From Lunularia cruciata (lineage: Eukaryota > Streptophyta > Marchantiopsida > Lunulariales > Lunulariaceae), in NCBI GenBank assembly GCA_948567375.1, contig OX419759.1:57513493-57577492 (forward strand): a stretch of DNA of 64,000 nucleotides. Direction: 5' to 3'. Shown one piece after another: positions 1 to 10,514 of the stretch (position 1 is the first letter of the stretch; each line of letters starts with the position of its first letter). The notes under the pieces are model-generated. The model ran no database searches, had not been told where the DNA came from, and worked only from the letters and a program-made list of their open reading frames with translations. The position numbers and the translations under genes were made by a program.

Positions 1-125
1 TTGCTTGAGCTTAATTCTGATTGTCAATTCTGTGTTTTTGTTTGTCACCAAAGATTTGAATCTTTGCCAAGGAGAGGAATGTAACTTCCCTAAATAAGGT
101 ACTCAAACACATCACCCAACATGAG

Positions 126-1025
126 GTGGCTCACTCTCACTCTTCTAGTAATCAAAGAAATTGCGAGAAGAAAGGCAAGAAGCCCAAACAAAGAGCTTTT
201 TGTAGTACATCCCCTTCTTTAACAAAATTCTCTAGTTCTTCTTTGGAATCCAAAGAAGACTCAAAGCCAAGAAGAATACAAAGGCAAGGAGGAAAGAAAG
301 TATTGACACCTCCAACAAAAGTTGTAAATAAGACCGACACTAAGTTGGAGATTCTTATAAAAGAGTTTGTGGATTTCAAATGATTGGGGCAAAGGAACAA
401 AGAAAACCCCCTTTTTTGGAAGATCAAATGTATGGTGCATTACGTGTGGCAATTCAGGCCATGCTAACACTGAGTGTTGACCCAAATTCATTGGGTTCCA
501 AGTTAGGACCAAAATGAGGAGGATGAGGATGTGTACCAGACACAAGAGGTAAATCCTCAAGCAAGCACATTCTATCAAGGTCTAAGGTTTGGACATATGG
601 AGTATAATACCACCAATAGGTGGCTAGAATAGGCCTCAAAATGTTGCACCGGGGCATGTTACAATTTTGGCTCTATGGGCCATTGGTCTCCAAATTGTCC
701 CAAGTTGAGGTGTCAAGTTGGGTATGTTCCACTTTGTGGAAATTGTAAGGGTTCAAGCTACACTAGAAATCAATGCCCTCAACCACCCTACCCGAAGCAG
801 CCAGTGAACTATGTACAGACTCCAATGGAGCAAATTGTGCTTCAGTCTAAAGGAGATACTACTGTAAACTATATAACTCTTGAGGAGGAGACACCTCAAG
901 AAGGGAGTCCAATTTTGGATGGAGAATGGCCGGACCTCAAAATTTTGAAAGTTGAGACATGCTCAAGAAAGAAGAAGCGTGATCCCAAAGAAGTGAGTGA
1001 GTACTACTTCTTTGTCTTCACATAA
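126..1025 (+). pseudogene. Family A gag remnant with three zinc-knuckle units
   Basis: Gag nucleocapsid remnant split across frames. A basic Ser/Lys-rich stretch (126-383) is followed by three CCHC-like units of 42 bases each. Unit 1 at 436-477 is intact (C-x2-C-x4-H-x4-C, within WCITCGNSGHANTEC). Unit 2 at 657-698 has Phe for the second Cys (CYNFGSMGHWSPNC). Unit 3 at 735-776 has Tyr for His (CGNCKGSSYTRNQC). Zinc knuckles of Gag bind the genomic RNA for packaging. Stop codons separate units 1 and 2. A spacer with weak coding character follows to about 1480. Confidence 0.7.
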
Positions 1026-1589
1026 GGTGAAGAGGCTATGCCCAAAAGCTATCATGTTTGTGAAGGAGGGGAAGATTTTGGTGAAAGCCAAAGCTAAAGC
1101 CTTGCAAAAGGAAATTCATGAGGCAATACAAAGAACTTGGGAGATGAGTTTGGAGGAGGATTCAAAGACAAAGCCTCTAGTTTTTTTGGCCAACATCAGA
1201 TCCAAAGTCAAGGATCTGATTCAAGGCAAGGTGGGTAAACCCAAAAAACCTTGGGTCAAGACCACCAGTACTCCAGTCACCATTTTGAAGTGCCCCAAAG
1301 TCCGGTTGGAATGGGAGAAACTCCTAACTTGAAGTTGAAGGTGAAGATAATGAACTTAGGAGGAGTACCTCAATACAATATGGTGGAAGATTTTGGCATT
1401 CACTTATGCCAATGTCACATTCAAGCAATTATGGAAGGACAACAAGCTATACAAGAAGCAATTGAGTTTAGCTCTTAAGAAAGTAACGTTGATGACCAAG
1501 AAAGACTTACCGGCCATCTATGGTATTGAGCAGGAAGATTAGGGATCTCCCAAAGTGGATATGGAGATCATAGGTTGCATGATCACATC

Positions 1590-1880
1590 AATACCCATTG
1601 ATTTTGGTTTTGATGTAAATATCATGATAGAGGATACCACACATCAATTGAGGTATCATACATTCGAACCAACACCGTAAATTCTAAAGTTTGCGAACCA
1701 AGCCAAGAGATGACCTTTGGGCATGTTGTCTAACATTACTATGATAATCAAAGGAGTGCCCTTCAAGTTGAACTACATTATGTTGAGACAAGTGACCAAA
1801 ACTGGTTATCCATTGTTGATCGGAAGCCACTGGTTTATAGTGCTCAAGTTGTGGTGGATTGGCACCAATAGAAGCTGAGG
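1590..1880 (+). pseudogene. Family A retroviral-type aspartic protease remnant
   Basis: The second half of a pepsin-like retrotransposon protease is readable: a GVPFKLNYIML segment, then GYPLLIGSHWF, which corresponds to the usual Y-x-LLGRPWL block near the protease C-terminus. The catalytic D-[ST]-G is not clearly preserved. It lies between gag and RT as expected for Ty3/gypsy Pol. The frame is broken on both sides. Confidence 0.55.
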
Positions 1881-1883
1881 TTC

Positions 1884-2480
1884 ATGGACAACTCATATGA
1901 AGACAAGAAGCTGGTGATTGTGAGTTGGCCAATGGTTCTCCACCTTGGAGAAAACACTTTGTCAAAAGAAAAGGATAAATCTGAAGATTCATTGTGTTTG
2001 TCTTCCAAAGACTTTGATGCAGAGGTCCAAGTCAATGGACCTCTGCACTTGGAGTGCTACAAAGTAGAGGTTGAAGACAAAGATCCATATGACATCACCT
2101 TGGGTGAAAATGATTTGGAGGCAAGGGGTTCAAAATTTTTTCAACTTGGGTTAAGCCAAGTCAGTCATGTTGAAGGAGTCATCAACCCCAATGACTGTCA
2201 AGACATTGTCTTGTCCAAAGGCAAAATTTTGAAAAATTTCAAAAACAATCACTTTAGACAAGTTTTGTGGATAAACTACCATGTTTATAGGGTACCAAGA
2301 TGTATTTTCCTGGTCTATTAATCAAATGCCAAGAATTTCTAGACAATTTGGGGAATATTGGATTGATCTTGTTGAAGATGCAGTTCCAATTTGGCAAAGA
2401 TAGTATTGCTTGAACCCAAAGTACTTGCTCTTGGTGAAAGATGAAATGAACAAGTACTTGGGGTCAGGAAAATTTTTTCA
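1884..2480 (+). pseudogene. Family A Pol linker between protease and reverse transcriptase
   Basis: An acidic open stretch (1884-2321, 145 codons from its first Met) fills the interval between the protease and RT. It is rich in Asp, Glu and Lys and has no motif I recognise. Its position suggests the protease-RT linker of the polyprotein. It ends in a stop, after which the RT N-terminal segment continues in another frame. Confidence 0.4.
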
Positions 2481-3646
2481 GTCTTGAGAAATGAGTGGGT
2501 TTCCCCTATTTTCATTGTTCCAAAGAAGACTAGGGAGATTCAAGTGTGACAAGACTTCCGCAAGTTGATTGTAGTCACAAGAAATGATCATCATCCTTCA
2601 CCATTTATCAATACAATTTTGGACCAAGTAGTTGGTCACCCTTGCTATAGTTTTCTTGATGGATTTTCAAGCTACAATCAAGTATCCATTTGAAAAGAAG
2701 ACAAGGATAAAATCACATTCTCTATCGATTGGGGTACTTTTGCTTACAATCAAATGCCCTTTGGGTTGTGTAATGCTCCTACTACTTTCCAATGGATGAT
2801 GAATGTGATTTTTAAAGAATTTCTATGAAAATTTGTGTGAGTCTTCATTGATGATTTTTTGTGTTTGGGGAAAGAGAAGTACATTAAGACTACCTTTGCC
2901 AACTTTTGAAAGGTGTCATTTTGCCAGCTTGTCATTACACTCCAAGAAATGCTTCTCACAATGAAAGAATGCATTCTTATAGAGCATCAGGTCTCAAGCT
3001 AAGGTATTGAAGTGAATGTCAAGAAGGTAAAAGTGATCTTAGCTTTGGAATCCCCTAAAAGCATTTCAGAGCTGAGAGCCTTCTTAGTACATGTCAGATA
3101 CTAGAAATGCTTTGTATCGAATTATTTTGTCCTTGTTGCACCACTCACAAAGCTTTTGAAGGAGTCTAAAGACTATTTGTGGGAAGCAATACAAGAAGAA
3201 GCTTTCCAATTGTTCAAGAAGAAATTGGTTGAAGCACTAGTTATGAGAGCCCCAAATTAGGATGTCCCTTTTCAAGTAGTCTTGCATCAAAGGGACAAGA
3301 AGAAGAAAGACTATCCAATCTACTATGCCAACAGGCAGCTTTTAGTTGCAAAAAAGAATTATTTGACAACTAAAAGAGAAGCACTTGGAATGTTGTATGC
3401 CTACAAGAAGTTTTGCTACCATTTGTTGGGATATGAGTTTGTCTTCTATGTGGACCATTATGCTTTGCAACATGTAGTAAAGAAGGCAGATTTGTCTTGG
3501 CAGATTGCAAGATGGACCTTGTTGTTACAAGAATTTATATACATTTTAAAAGTAAGGAAGGGAGCTTTGCATTCAAATGCGGACTTTCTATCTAGGGTAG
3601 AAACTCAAGACCAAGAATTGGAAGTCAATGATCAATTTCTTGACTA
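2480..3646 (+). pseudogene. Family A reverse transcriptase and RNase H remnant
   Basis: RT blocks appear in order: EWVSPIFIVPKK, then a degenerate DFRKL block, HHPSPFINTILDQVVG, SFLDGFSSYNQVSI, NQMPFGLCNAPTTFQ, and the catalytic box as FIDDF near 2848-2862 (in place of Y-x-DD). The thumb/connection SPKSISELRAFL follows. RNase H is best preserved at 3282-3646, with YYANRQLLVAKKNYLTTKREALGMLYA, HLLGYEFVFYVDHYALQHV and HSNADFLSRVE. Several stops and frameshifts occur. RT and RNase H copy the element RNA into DNA in cytoplasmic particles. Confidence 0.85.
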
Positions 3647-3796
3647 AGAGCTATATCATTTGATTGCCATGCAAAGTACAAGGTATACAACCAAATATCA
3701 TTAGTTGCATACTTACTAGTGTCTTGAGGGATTGGACCCGGAGTAGAGGGCAGTACTCCTCAAGGGTGAAACCATACTAGCTAAAACACAACATTT

Positions 3797-4940
3797 TTGT
3801 TTAAAGTGGGCAAAGATGAAGTACTTTGGAGATGCTTGGAAGCATACAAAGTTGGAGGAGTAATCCAGTCCTTACACTCAAAAGCATTAGGAAGACACTA
3901 TGTCATGAAGAATACTGAAAGGAGTACTCTTTTGTTGGGGTATTGGTGGTCTATGATGTACTCATGCCTATATTTAAAGTTGTGATTCCTGTTAAAGAAA
4001 AAGAAAGCCGAAGGCTACTTGCTAGTGGCCTTTGAGACCAATTTTGCCATTGGCTCCATTTGAGAAATGGGGAATTGATTTTCTGTGTCTGATTCAGCCA
4101 ATGATTTGATTTATGAGGAAGAGATACATATTGGTGTGCACTGATTATGCTACCAAGATGGTTGAAGCTCATGCAACTTGGAGAGATGATGAAGAAACAA
4201 TTGCAGAATTCTTCTTCCTAAACATCATTTCACATTACAAGTGTCCTCTAGATTTGGTTAGTGATTGGGGGACTCATTTTTTGAACTCCATGGTGGAAGC
4301 ATTAACCAAGTACTTCCAAATTAAAGATCAAAAGATGACTCCTTATAATCCAAAAGCAAATGGAATAATGGAGAAAGCAAATGGATTGTTGTGCAAAATT
4401 TTGAATAAGCTGACTGTTTACCATGCCTATGATTAGAACACAAAGTTACCTATAGCTTTGTGGGCAAATCAAACCACCAAAAAGATTAAAAAAATAGACT
4501 CTATATTTCTTGACATACGGATTGCATCCCATACTACTAGTTGAATTTGAAGTACCATCATATTGGATCCTTTGTGTGGAACAATTGTCGGAGGAAGAAA
4601 GTAATGTTTTAGAGACATCAATTGATGTGGTTAGAAGAGAAAAGGGATGAAGCAATGCAAACCACAAAGCAAGTACAAGATCAGCAGAAAGTCAAGTATG
4701 ATAAGCAACTAAAGCCTATTGCTATTCAAGAAGTAGACTTGGTGTTGTTCTATGATAATTGCCAAAAACAATTTCAAGGCAAGCTGCACCTAAGGTAGAT
4801 GTGGCCATATTGTGTAGTGCACATCTATGAAAATATCTCTATTCAACTTGTAGACCTGGCAGGCAATCCATTTGCCACTCAAGTGAACAAGTGTGGAGTC
4901 AACAAATATTGGACCGTGGACTCGAACTTGTAAGGAAGCC
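3797..4940 (+). pseudogene. Family A integrase remnant
   Basis: The integrase core contains FEKWGIDF (first catalytic Asp, about 4068-4085), VSDWGTHF (second Asp, where R of the usual SDRGTHF is W) and NPKANGIMEKAN (catalytic Glu), inside the open stretch 4113-4436. The C-terminal part at about 4690-4930 keeps KYDKQLKPIAIQE-DLVLFYDNCQ, KLHLR and NPFATQVN, typical of the region before the 3' LTR. The N-terminal zinc-binding part is poorly preserved. Frameshifts and stops occur throughout. Confidence 0.8.
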
Positions 4941-4971
4941 AATGCTAGTGTTTGTGTGAATGCCCACATTT

Positions 4972-4984
4972 GAGAGAGGAGGTA
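4972..4984 (+). promoter_or_regulatory. Polypurine tract of A1 (plus-strand primer)
   Basis: The purine run gagagaggagg, then ta, lies directly before the LTR start TGTGGTACCC. The second A copy has the matching gagggagaggg-ta at 8329-8341 directly before its LTR. Polypurine tracts prime plus-strand synthesis and mark the 5' edge of a 3' LTR. This proves that the long repeat starting at 4985 is an LTR and not an unrelated insertion. Confidence 0.75.
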
Positions 4985-5769
4985 TGTGGTACCCACATAT
5001 TTTGGTTTTATCATACTTTGAAGAAGAAGTGTATAGTTGAAGTGGGATTGAACCCAAATGGCAAAGAAGGAAGGAGAATCATGTCTTTGGGTCAAACCCA
5101 AAATTGCTTACTTCGTGTCATGAAACAAAGAACTCAAATTGGACTTGTAAGGTGAGAGACTCAAAGTAAGGAAACTTCACCTCCAAGTGATCAACTTGAT
5201 GCAAAGACAAAGTAACAAATTTCCTTGGGGTGTGCTAGTCAAGAACATACAAGCAAGAAAACAACTAAGTTGTGAGTAGGATAAAATTGATTGTGATAGG
5301 GAATTGCATGCAGAATCTGTGATTATCAAGTGAAGAGTGACTAAGGAATGACCGCACAACAAAGAACTTTAAGATTGAGACTTTGTCAAGGGATTTTGGA
5401 AATGTCATGCAAGTATCCTATGTCACTAAGAAGTCAACCCAGAGGAATGCATGTTACCAAGCCAGCCAAGAGTTTGCTTTTCAAGAATGATGAGGGAGAG
5501 AAGGTTTCTTGTCCAAGGGAAGGGATATTTTTCCAAAGACAAAGAGTTAGAGATTGCATGATGCCAATGAAGGGTGGAAAGAAGAATCCCTCACTTGCAA
5601 AGGAATCTGAAATTTGGAGGTTAGATGTCATAGCAAGGGTTGAAGTCTTGAGTAGACTAGGGCCTGGAACTAGAACTGGAACTAGAACTAGAACTTGAGT
5701 TTTCCAAGGTTAATGGCAGAAATAGCTATGAGTAATTTGAGGAGGGTCCTAAAGAAAAGAGAAAGAGAG

Positions 5770-6000
5770 AAAATCCGGGTTGATGGACATAGTTTGATTG
5801 GAGATTAGTCTTGGGGAAGGAGGCTGGTGAGGAGTCTAGGGTCACATTTTATCGTAAGGGAGAGTCGGCAAAAGAGACCACAAAAGTATGAAATTGCTTT
5901 GGTGCTTTGTGTACAAAGAATGGAGACAAAGTGGACACATATCAAGACCTGATAAGGCAAAGTATTGTTGGGGCAATGATGGTGATCTTCAAGCTAGAGT
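5770..6000 (+). pseudogene. LTR-encoded domain I, truncated copy
   Basis: Read in one frame with stops, this stretch gives a KNGDKVDTYQDLIRQSIVGAMM block that matches the corresponding part of domain I in the complete LTR at 42524-43105 (KNGYKVESYKDP...) and in the copy at 25542-25874. The segment that should follow (the TTY...QA-FF block and the PPHYIVPF block) is missing, and the coiled-coil part comes next. This LTR copy therefore carries an internal deletion of roughly 250-300 bp. Function unknown. Confidence 0.5.
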
Positions 6001-6039
6001 GACAATGAAGAAGAGAGCTCAGAAGAAGTTACTCTAAAG

Positions 6040-7219
6040 GTGAGAAGATTGAGACTTTGGGGTAAAGTGCCAATTGAAGAGGAGCCAATTGAAGTCAAGT
6101 ACAAAGACAATGAAGAATTGGAGCTTGTCTGTGGAGTAGCATACTTCTCAAAGATTTTATGTTTGTTGATGTTGCAATTGCAAGAAAAGAGGGTACAGCT
6201 GAAGAAAAATCATCCTAACATAAATGATGAGCTCTCACTACTTGTGGCAGCTGCAAGTAGTGAGATATTGGAGAGAAGAGACCACTGAGTTGAAGAAAAA
6301 GCTAACGCTAGGAGAGGAGGAAGCCAAAGTACTTTGGGTAGATGCAATACTTTGGAAGAAGAGCTTTGAGAATCTCTAGGAGGAGTTTGTGAAGTGAGGT
6401 GAGGAGATTGACAAGTAGTCTAAAGAGATGAAGAAGCAAAAGAAGTTGATTGAGAAGTTGCAGATAGAATTTGATGAAGAACTAGTTGAAGCCATACATT
6501 CAAAAGCCATTGCAGTAGTAATGTAGCAGGAGTTGGAGAGTTGGAAGTTAAAGGTGGTAGAGAAAGCTCAAGCATGGCAAAGAGAACTGATTGTTAGACA
6601 TCAGGAAGAAGAATGATTGCAGGGCTTGATCAAAAGCTTGGAAGCTCAACTTGGTCAATATGTTAAGGAGAAGGAAGCATTGAAAGCAAAGTTTGATGTG
6701 GAGTTGCAAGTAGAAAGAGAGCAAGAAAAGAAGAGTCAGTCAGAGGCAAAAACTGAAGTGATCGTGAGAGTAAAAGCAATGCTCAATAATATGACTGAAG
6801 TTAAGTTGGAAGAAGCAAGATTGCACAAGTTGAAGTTCTTAGTGCAAGAGACAAGGAAGAGAAAGGAAAAGGACATTAACATGAATAGATTGTTGATTTG
6901 CTTGAGAGAGAGAATGGATCAGAAGATGTTAGAAGTAGGAGACAATGTCTATCTCAAACTAGATTTAGTTAGATCAGAGTTAGAGAAACTTTGGAGTAGG
7001 GTGAAAGTAGAAACCCAATGTGATGTAAGTGAAGTAGGAATTCAAGTGTCTTTGGGTGAGGTACTTGAGACAGTTGAAGAGAGTGGATTGGATAGTAAGA
7101 AGGTAGATAGATTACCAATGACTTCAATTGCAATTAAGACGGAAGAGGTGATAGAAATAGAAGGAGATTTAGAACTTGTAGATAGAGCTGAAGTACAAGG
7201 TACAAAAGAAGTTACATAA
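6040..7219 (+). pseudogene. LTR-encoded coiled-coil protein, broken copy
   Basis: A long Glu/Lys/Leu-rich coding stretch interrupted by several stops. The longest open part is 6617-7219 (200 codons). Heptad-like Leu spacing and high charge point to a coiled coil. Blocks such as LHKLKFLVQETRKRKEKD, LLICLRERMDQKMLEVGDNV and LDLVRSELEKLW are shared with the LTR copies at 43681-44562 and 18090-18284 (minus). It ends shortly before the LTR core promoter. It matches no Ty3/gypsy structural protein that I know. Confidence 0.6.
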
Positions 7220-7951
7220 GGTATAGAAAGCAAAGAAGAGGTAGACATTGGATCGGATTTGTAACCAATTTTAGATTTGAACCTATAGATATGAAGAGTG
7301 TGTTGCCATTTTGGATTTGGATATTGTTAAAGAGTGGTTTAGGAAGTTAAATATCTATCAAAGTGCTTAGCTTACTTAAATGAGGCATTTGCAATATCTT
7401 GTTGTTCAGTATTCATATTTCCAAAGTTGAGTAAAGTGAAGTGTTGTAACTCCAGCTTAATGCCAAGTACCAATCTTGTGTGTGTGTTTGATCTTGAGTG
7501 GATAGCAATCAAAGCAATGCCTTGATAGATCTATGAGGAATTGTAGTGTTGGTAGTGTTCTGCAATTGTGAGTGCAACATGGGGTTTATGCAAAGCAATG
7601 TTAATCAAGGAAGTTGTGCCTCCATTGGAGGGGTGGAACAAAATTCTGAGGAAAGTCATTTTATAGTGAAGTAGCCTTCTTTAGCAAGAGTTTGAATCAT
7701 CACAATCAAAATTTGTTTGGAAAGAATTGGAAGTATTGTGATTATGGGTGTGTAATTCATGACAAGAATTGTTTTTGAGCACTTGTTACTCTCTTCTAGG
7801 TGTAGTTTCTACTTGAGAGATTAAAGATGAACCCAAGAAGAATTGATTGTTATTATTTCACTTTGTATTTGACCATTTCTAACTCATATCTATAGGGGAA
7901 CAAACTGTACTTATTGATTACTACAAAAGTGATACTTGCCGGGTTGTCACA

Positions 7952-8341
7952 ATAACTATTGTTAGAGGAAAGAAAGTCAGGATCTTTGGATCCATGAACT
8001 GATATGGTTAGAAGAGAAATGCAATGCAAACAATGAAGGAGATTCAACCTCAGCGTGAAGTCAAGCATAACAACCAATTTAAGCCTGTGGCTGTTTGGGA
8101 GGGAGACTTGGTATTGTTATATAACAACTGCCTGGCAAACTGCACTTGAGGTGGATGGGGCCATATTGTGTGAAATACCTTTTGAAAATGGTTCTTTTCA
8201 ACTTGCAAACTTGGAAGAAAAATCATTTTGCCACTCAAGTAAACGGGCGGAGGGTCAAAAATCTTGGATGGTGTACATGGACATGTATAGGTAAACAAAA
8301 ATTGATGTTCAAAAGGACGCTCACATTTGAGGGAGAGGGTA
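7952..8341 (+). pseudogene. Second family A copy (A2): integrase C-terminal remnant plus polypurine tract
   Basis: The DNA after the A1 LTR repeats the end of the A integrase: EVKHNNQFKPVAVWEGDLVLLYNN corresponds to the A1 segment near 4690-4770, and LEVDGAILCEIPFENGSFQLANLEEK in a shifted frame corresponds to 4790-4880. The polypurine tract gagggagaggg-ta at 8329-8341 precedes the LTR. A2 is therefore an older element into which A1 appears to have inserted, or against which it recombined. Confidence 0.65.
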
Positions 8342-8617
8342 TGTGATACCAGTATTTTTTTTGTTTTTGACAAGTTTTAAAGAAGAAGTGTATTGTTAAA
8401 GACAAATGGAAATCGAATGAAGAAGAAAAGGGAAGAGTCATGCTTTTGGTTTAGACCCAAGTAGTCAACTTCATGTTAGAGGAAGAAGGACTCGAGTCAA
8501 ACTTATAGGGTGGTAGACCCAAAGTAAGGTTACTTTGCATTGGGGTTATCAACCCGATCCAAAGAAATTGTACCAACTTTTCCTCAAGCCTAGCAAATCA
8601 AGAAGGTACAAGCAAGA
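8342..8617 (+). repeat. Family A LTR 5' fragment (A2)
   Basis: It starts TGTGATACCAGT and follows the 4985 LTR for about 275 bp (shared blocks near AAAGAAGAAGTGT, the GGGTCAAACCCA-like block, CCCAAAGTAAGG and CAAGCAAGAAAA). It is then cut off by sequence of a Ty1/copia element. Confidence 0.7.
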
Positions 8618-9235
8618 AAATGCACCAGTCCTGATCTGGCTTATGCTGTAAGTTCAGTTTAGCCAAGTATATGGCATTCTGGCCTAAACCATTGGAACGC
8701 TGTTAGAAGGTTTTTCCAGTACATTCAAGGTACACTGTCACAGGCCCTAACTTACAATGCATCCAATACTCCGACTTAGATTGTGGAGGAGATCAAGACA
8801 CAAGAAGATCTACAGGAAGATATTGCGTTATCTTCTGTAATGCAGCTGTCTGTTGGTCAAGCAAAAGGCAAGTTTCTGTTTCACAATACAGCACCAAAGC
8901 TGAAGACATGGCTCTGTCAAAGGCAGCTACTGAACCAGTACGGCTTAAGCACTTGTTAAGTGAGTTGGATTTTCCTGGAGAAACAATGAAGATGTACTGC
9001 CACGGGCTTAAGCACTTGTTAAGTGACTTGGATTTTCCTGGAGAAACAATGAAGATGTACTGCCACAGCAACAGAGGAATTGACCATGTTACTCCAACAA
9101 AGCAGCATGAGAGAACAAAGCATATAGATATCAGATTCTACTATATCAGAGAAAGAGTTGAAGACAAGGAGATCTTTGTGTCTCAGTTGAACACCAAAAG
9201 ATAATATTGCTTACATCTTTACTAAGGGATTGATA
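8618..9235 (+). pseudogene. Ty1/copia RNase H and Pol C-terminal remnant
   Basis: Typical Ty1/copia C-terminal Pol blocks: YSD-DCGGDQDTRRSTGRY, CWSSKRQVSVSQYSTKAED, MALSKAATEPVRLKHLLSELDF, then RTKHIDIRFYYIRERVEDKEI, and in another frame the remains of the YIFTKGL block. Stop codons and a one-base shift break the frame near 9201. No LTR of this element was recognised. It is the only copia-type sequence in the window. Confidence 0.85.
8942..9066 (+). repeat. In-frame 63-bp tandem duplication in copia RNase H
   Basis: Two adjacent copies (8942-9003 and 9005-9066, period 63) differ at one base (gtgagttgg against gtgacttgg). The duplication adds 21 residues (LKHLLS...MKMYCH repeated) without breaking the frame. 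Confidence 0.95.
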
Positions 9236-10514
9236 GGGAACTGCATACAAGGTTTTGTCATGCACTAGGAGATATAGATAAATAGACAATTACAAGCGCC
9301 CATTAAGAGGGGGATGCAGAAAAGTGAAAAATAAGTAAGCAATCCAACGTGGTTTGTGCAGAGTAAGAATCAATATGTCAATGTAAATTGTCAAGTAATG
9401 TTTGCCTGCAAGTAGAAGTTGAAAGCCCATACAAATGCAATATTCCGGAAGCACAACTAGAGACAACCTGAAGGTTCAAGCACTTAGCCAGAGCAAGTAT
9501 ACTGTCACTTAACGTGCGAAGGTCAAGGGAGACACACAAAGAGGAGCTCGAGAGTACCACCTCGATTGCGATCTCTGAGATCTCCATATATATTCATCAG
9601 TTGCCTCAAAATAAAGCAAGATTCTGGCATATATGGCTGGAAAAACATAAAATTAGTGCGCTACCCATCCATGGCGGCATGTTCGGAGGGGCAGAAGATG
9701 ATTTACTTTTATTAGGTTATGCCTGTGATTGTTTACTGAATTCTAGCCTTCCTTGTTGATTGTCTCTGTAGATTCGCAAGGCTGGCGCTCTACAGGGGAC
9801 ACGAGAAGGAACAATTGTCCACTCCTTGAATGGAGGAACCATTTTACTTGGGGAAGGAGGTTTTCATTATGTTTCGGGCTTCTGTTTTCTAATTGTTTAA
9901 GTTCGATTCAGATTGTTTGGCATGTCCGAAGTTTATCATATGATGTTACATGCAATCTGAGAATTCGAGATCACAGAGTCCTTCCTCCTACGCAGAAATC
10001 CGCTTAGAGAGAAACAGCAAGAAAATCACTTTATGCCTAGATTCAGTGCAGATGCAAACCTTGGTTGTATTCAGTCCCAAATCGCAATCATGTAAACTTG
10101 ATACTGCGTAGTTACCGTATGATTAATGCTTCCAATTTCATGACTTGTTATGTATCCGTACCAGCTGTGTGTAAGAGTTGCCAGAGGTGTATGTCGAGGA
10201 GTACCGAGAGTAACTATATTAACAGTGAATCATTCAGCTCACCAAGAAAATAACATGTACTGTAATAGTTTAATTTAAGCTTACAACGAGTCGCAAAAGA
10301 TATGGTTTTAATCCATGATCCTCCAATTGATTTAAAAGCAAAGCTCAACTTGGTAGAAAGCGCTAAGGCGAAGAGGACTATCCTAAAACGTAATGTTTGA
10401 TACTGCATCGCGAATTTCTATCAGTGTTTGCAATCGGCGGTAAGAGTTACAACTATATCGAGGAGGAAGAGTTCCGCTAGGGAATTCAGCAGCCTCGTTT
10501 AGACCTACATTGTT
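9236..10514. other. Spacer between copia remnant and BTB gene, no gene recognised
   Basis: Only short unrelated open frames occur and none has motifs I recognise. Base composition becomes more even than in the retroelements from about 9500, as in single-copy DNA. The part next to 10514 is the 3' flank and probable 3' UTR of the minus-strand BTB gene. Confidence 0.5.

Larger units (their letters stand above)
1..7951 (+). mobile_element. Family A Ty3/gypsy retrotransposon copy A1, 5'-truncated by the window edge
   Basis: Decayed Ty3/gypsy element with gag, protease, reverse transcriptase, RNase H and integrase in that order, then a polypurine tract and a long 3' LTR. The PR-RT-RH-IN order is the Ty3/gypsy (Metaviridae) arrangement. 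The 5' LTR and start of gag lie before position 1. Many stop codons and frameshifts break the reading frames, so it cannot be autonomous. Its 3' LTR ends directly against the integrase tail of another A copy at 7952, which suggests that A1 inserted into an older relative. The target duplication cannot be checked because the left end is outside the window. Confidence 0.85.
4985..7951 (+). repeat. Family A 3' LTR of A1 (2967 bp)
   Basis: The repeat starts TGTGGTACCC and ends GGGTTGTCACA. Other copies are at 8342 (5' piece), 17110-18650 (minus, 3' piece), 24651-25996 (5' piece), 33555-35477 (minus, both ends) and 41846-45358 (complete). Most of its length is U3-like and contains remnants of a coding region (domain I, then coiled coil). 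A conserved TATA-like TACTTAAA at 7373-7380, followed by GGCATTTGC and a TTGTTCAGT block, marks the likely core promoter, so the coding part lies upstream of it. The last 550 bp would be R-U5. Confidence 0.8.
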
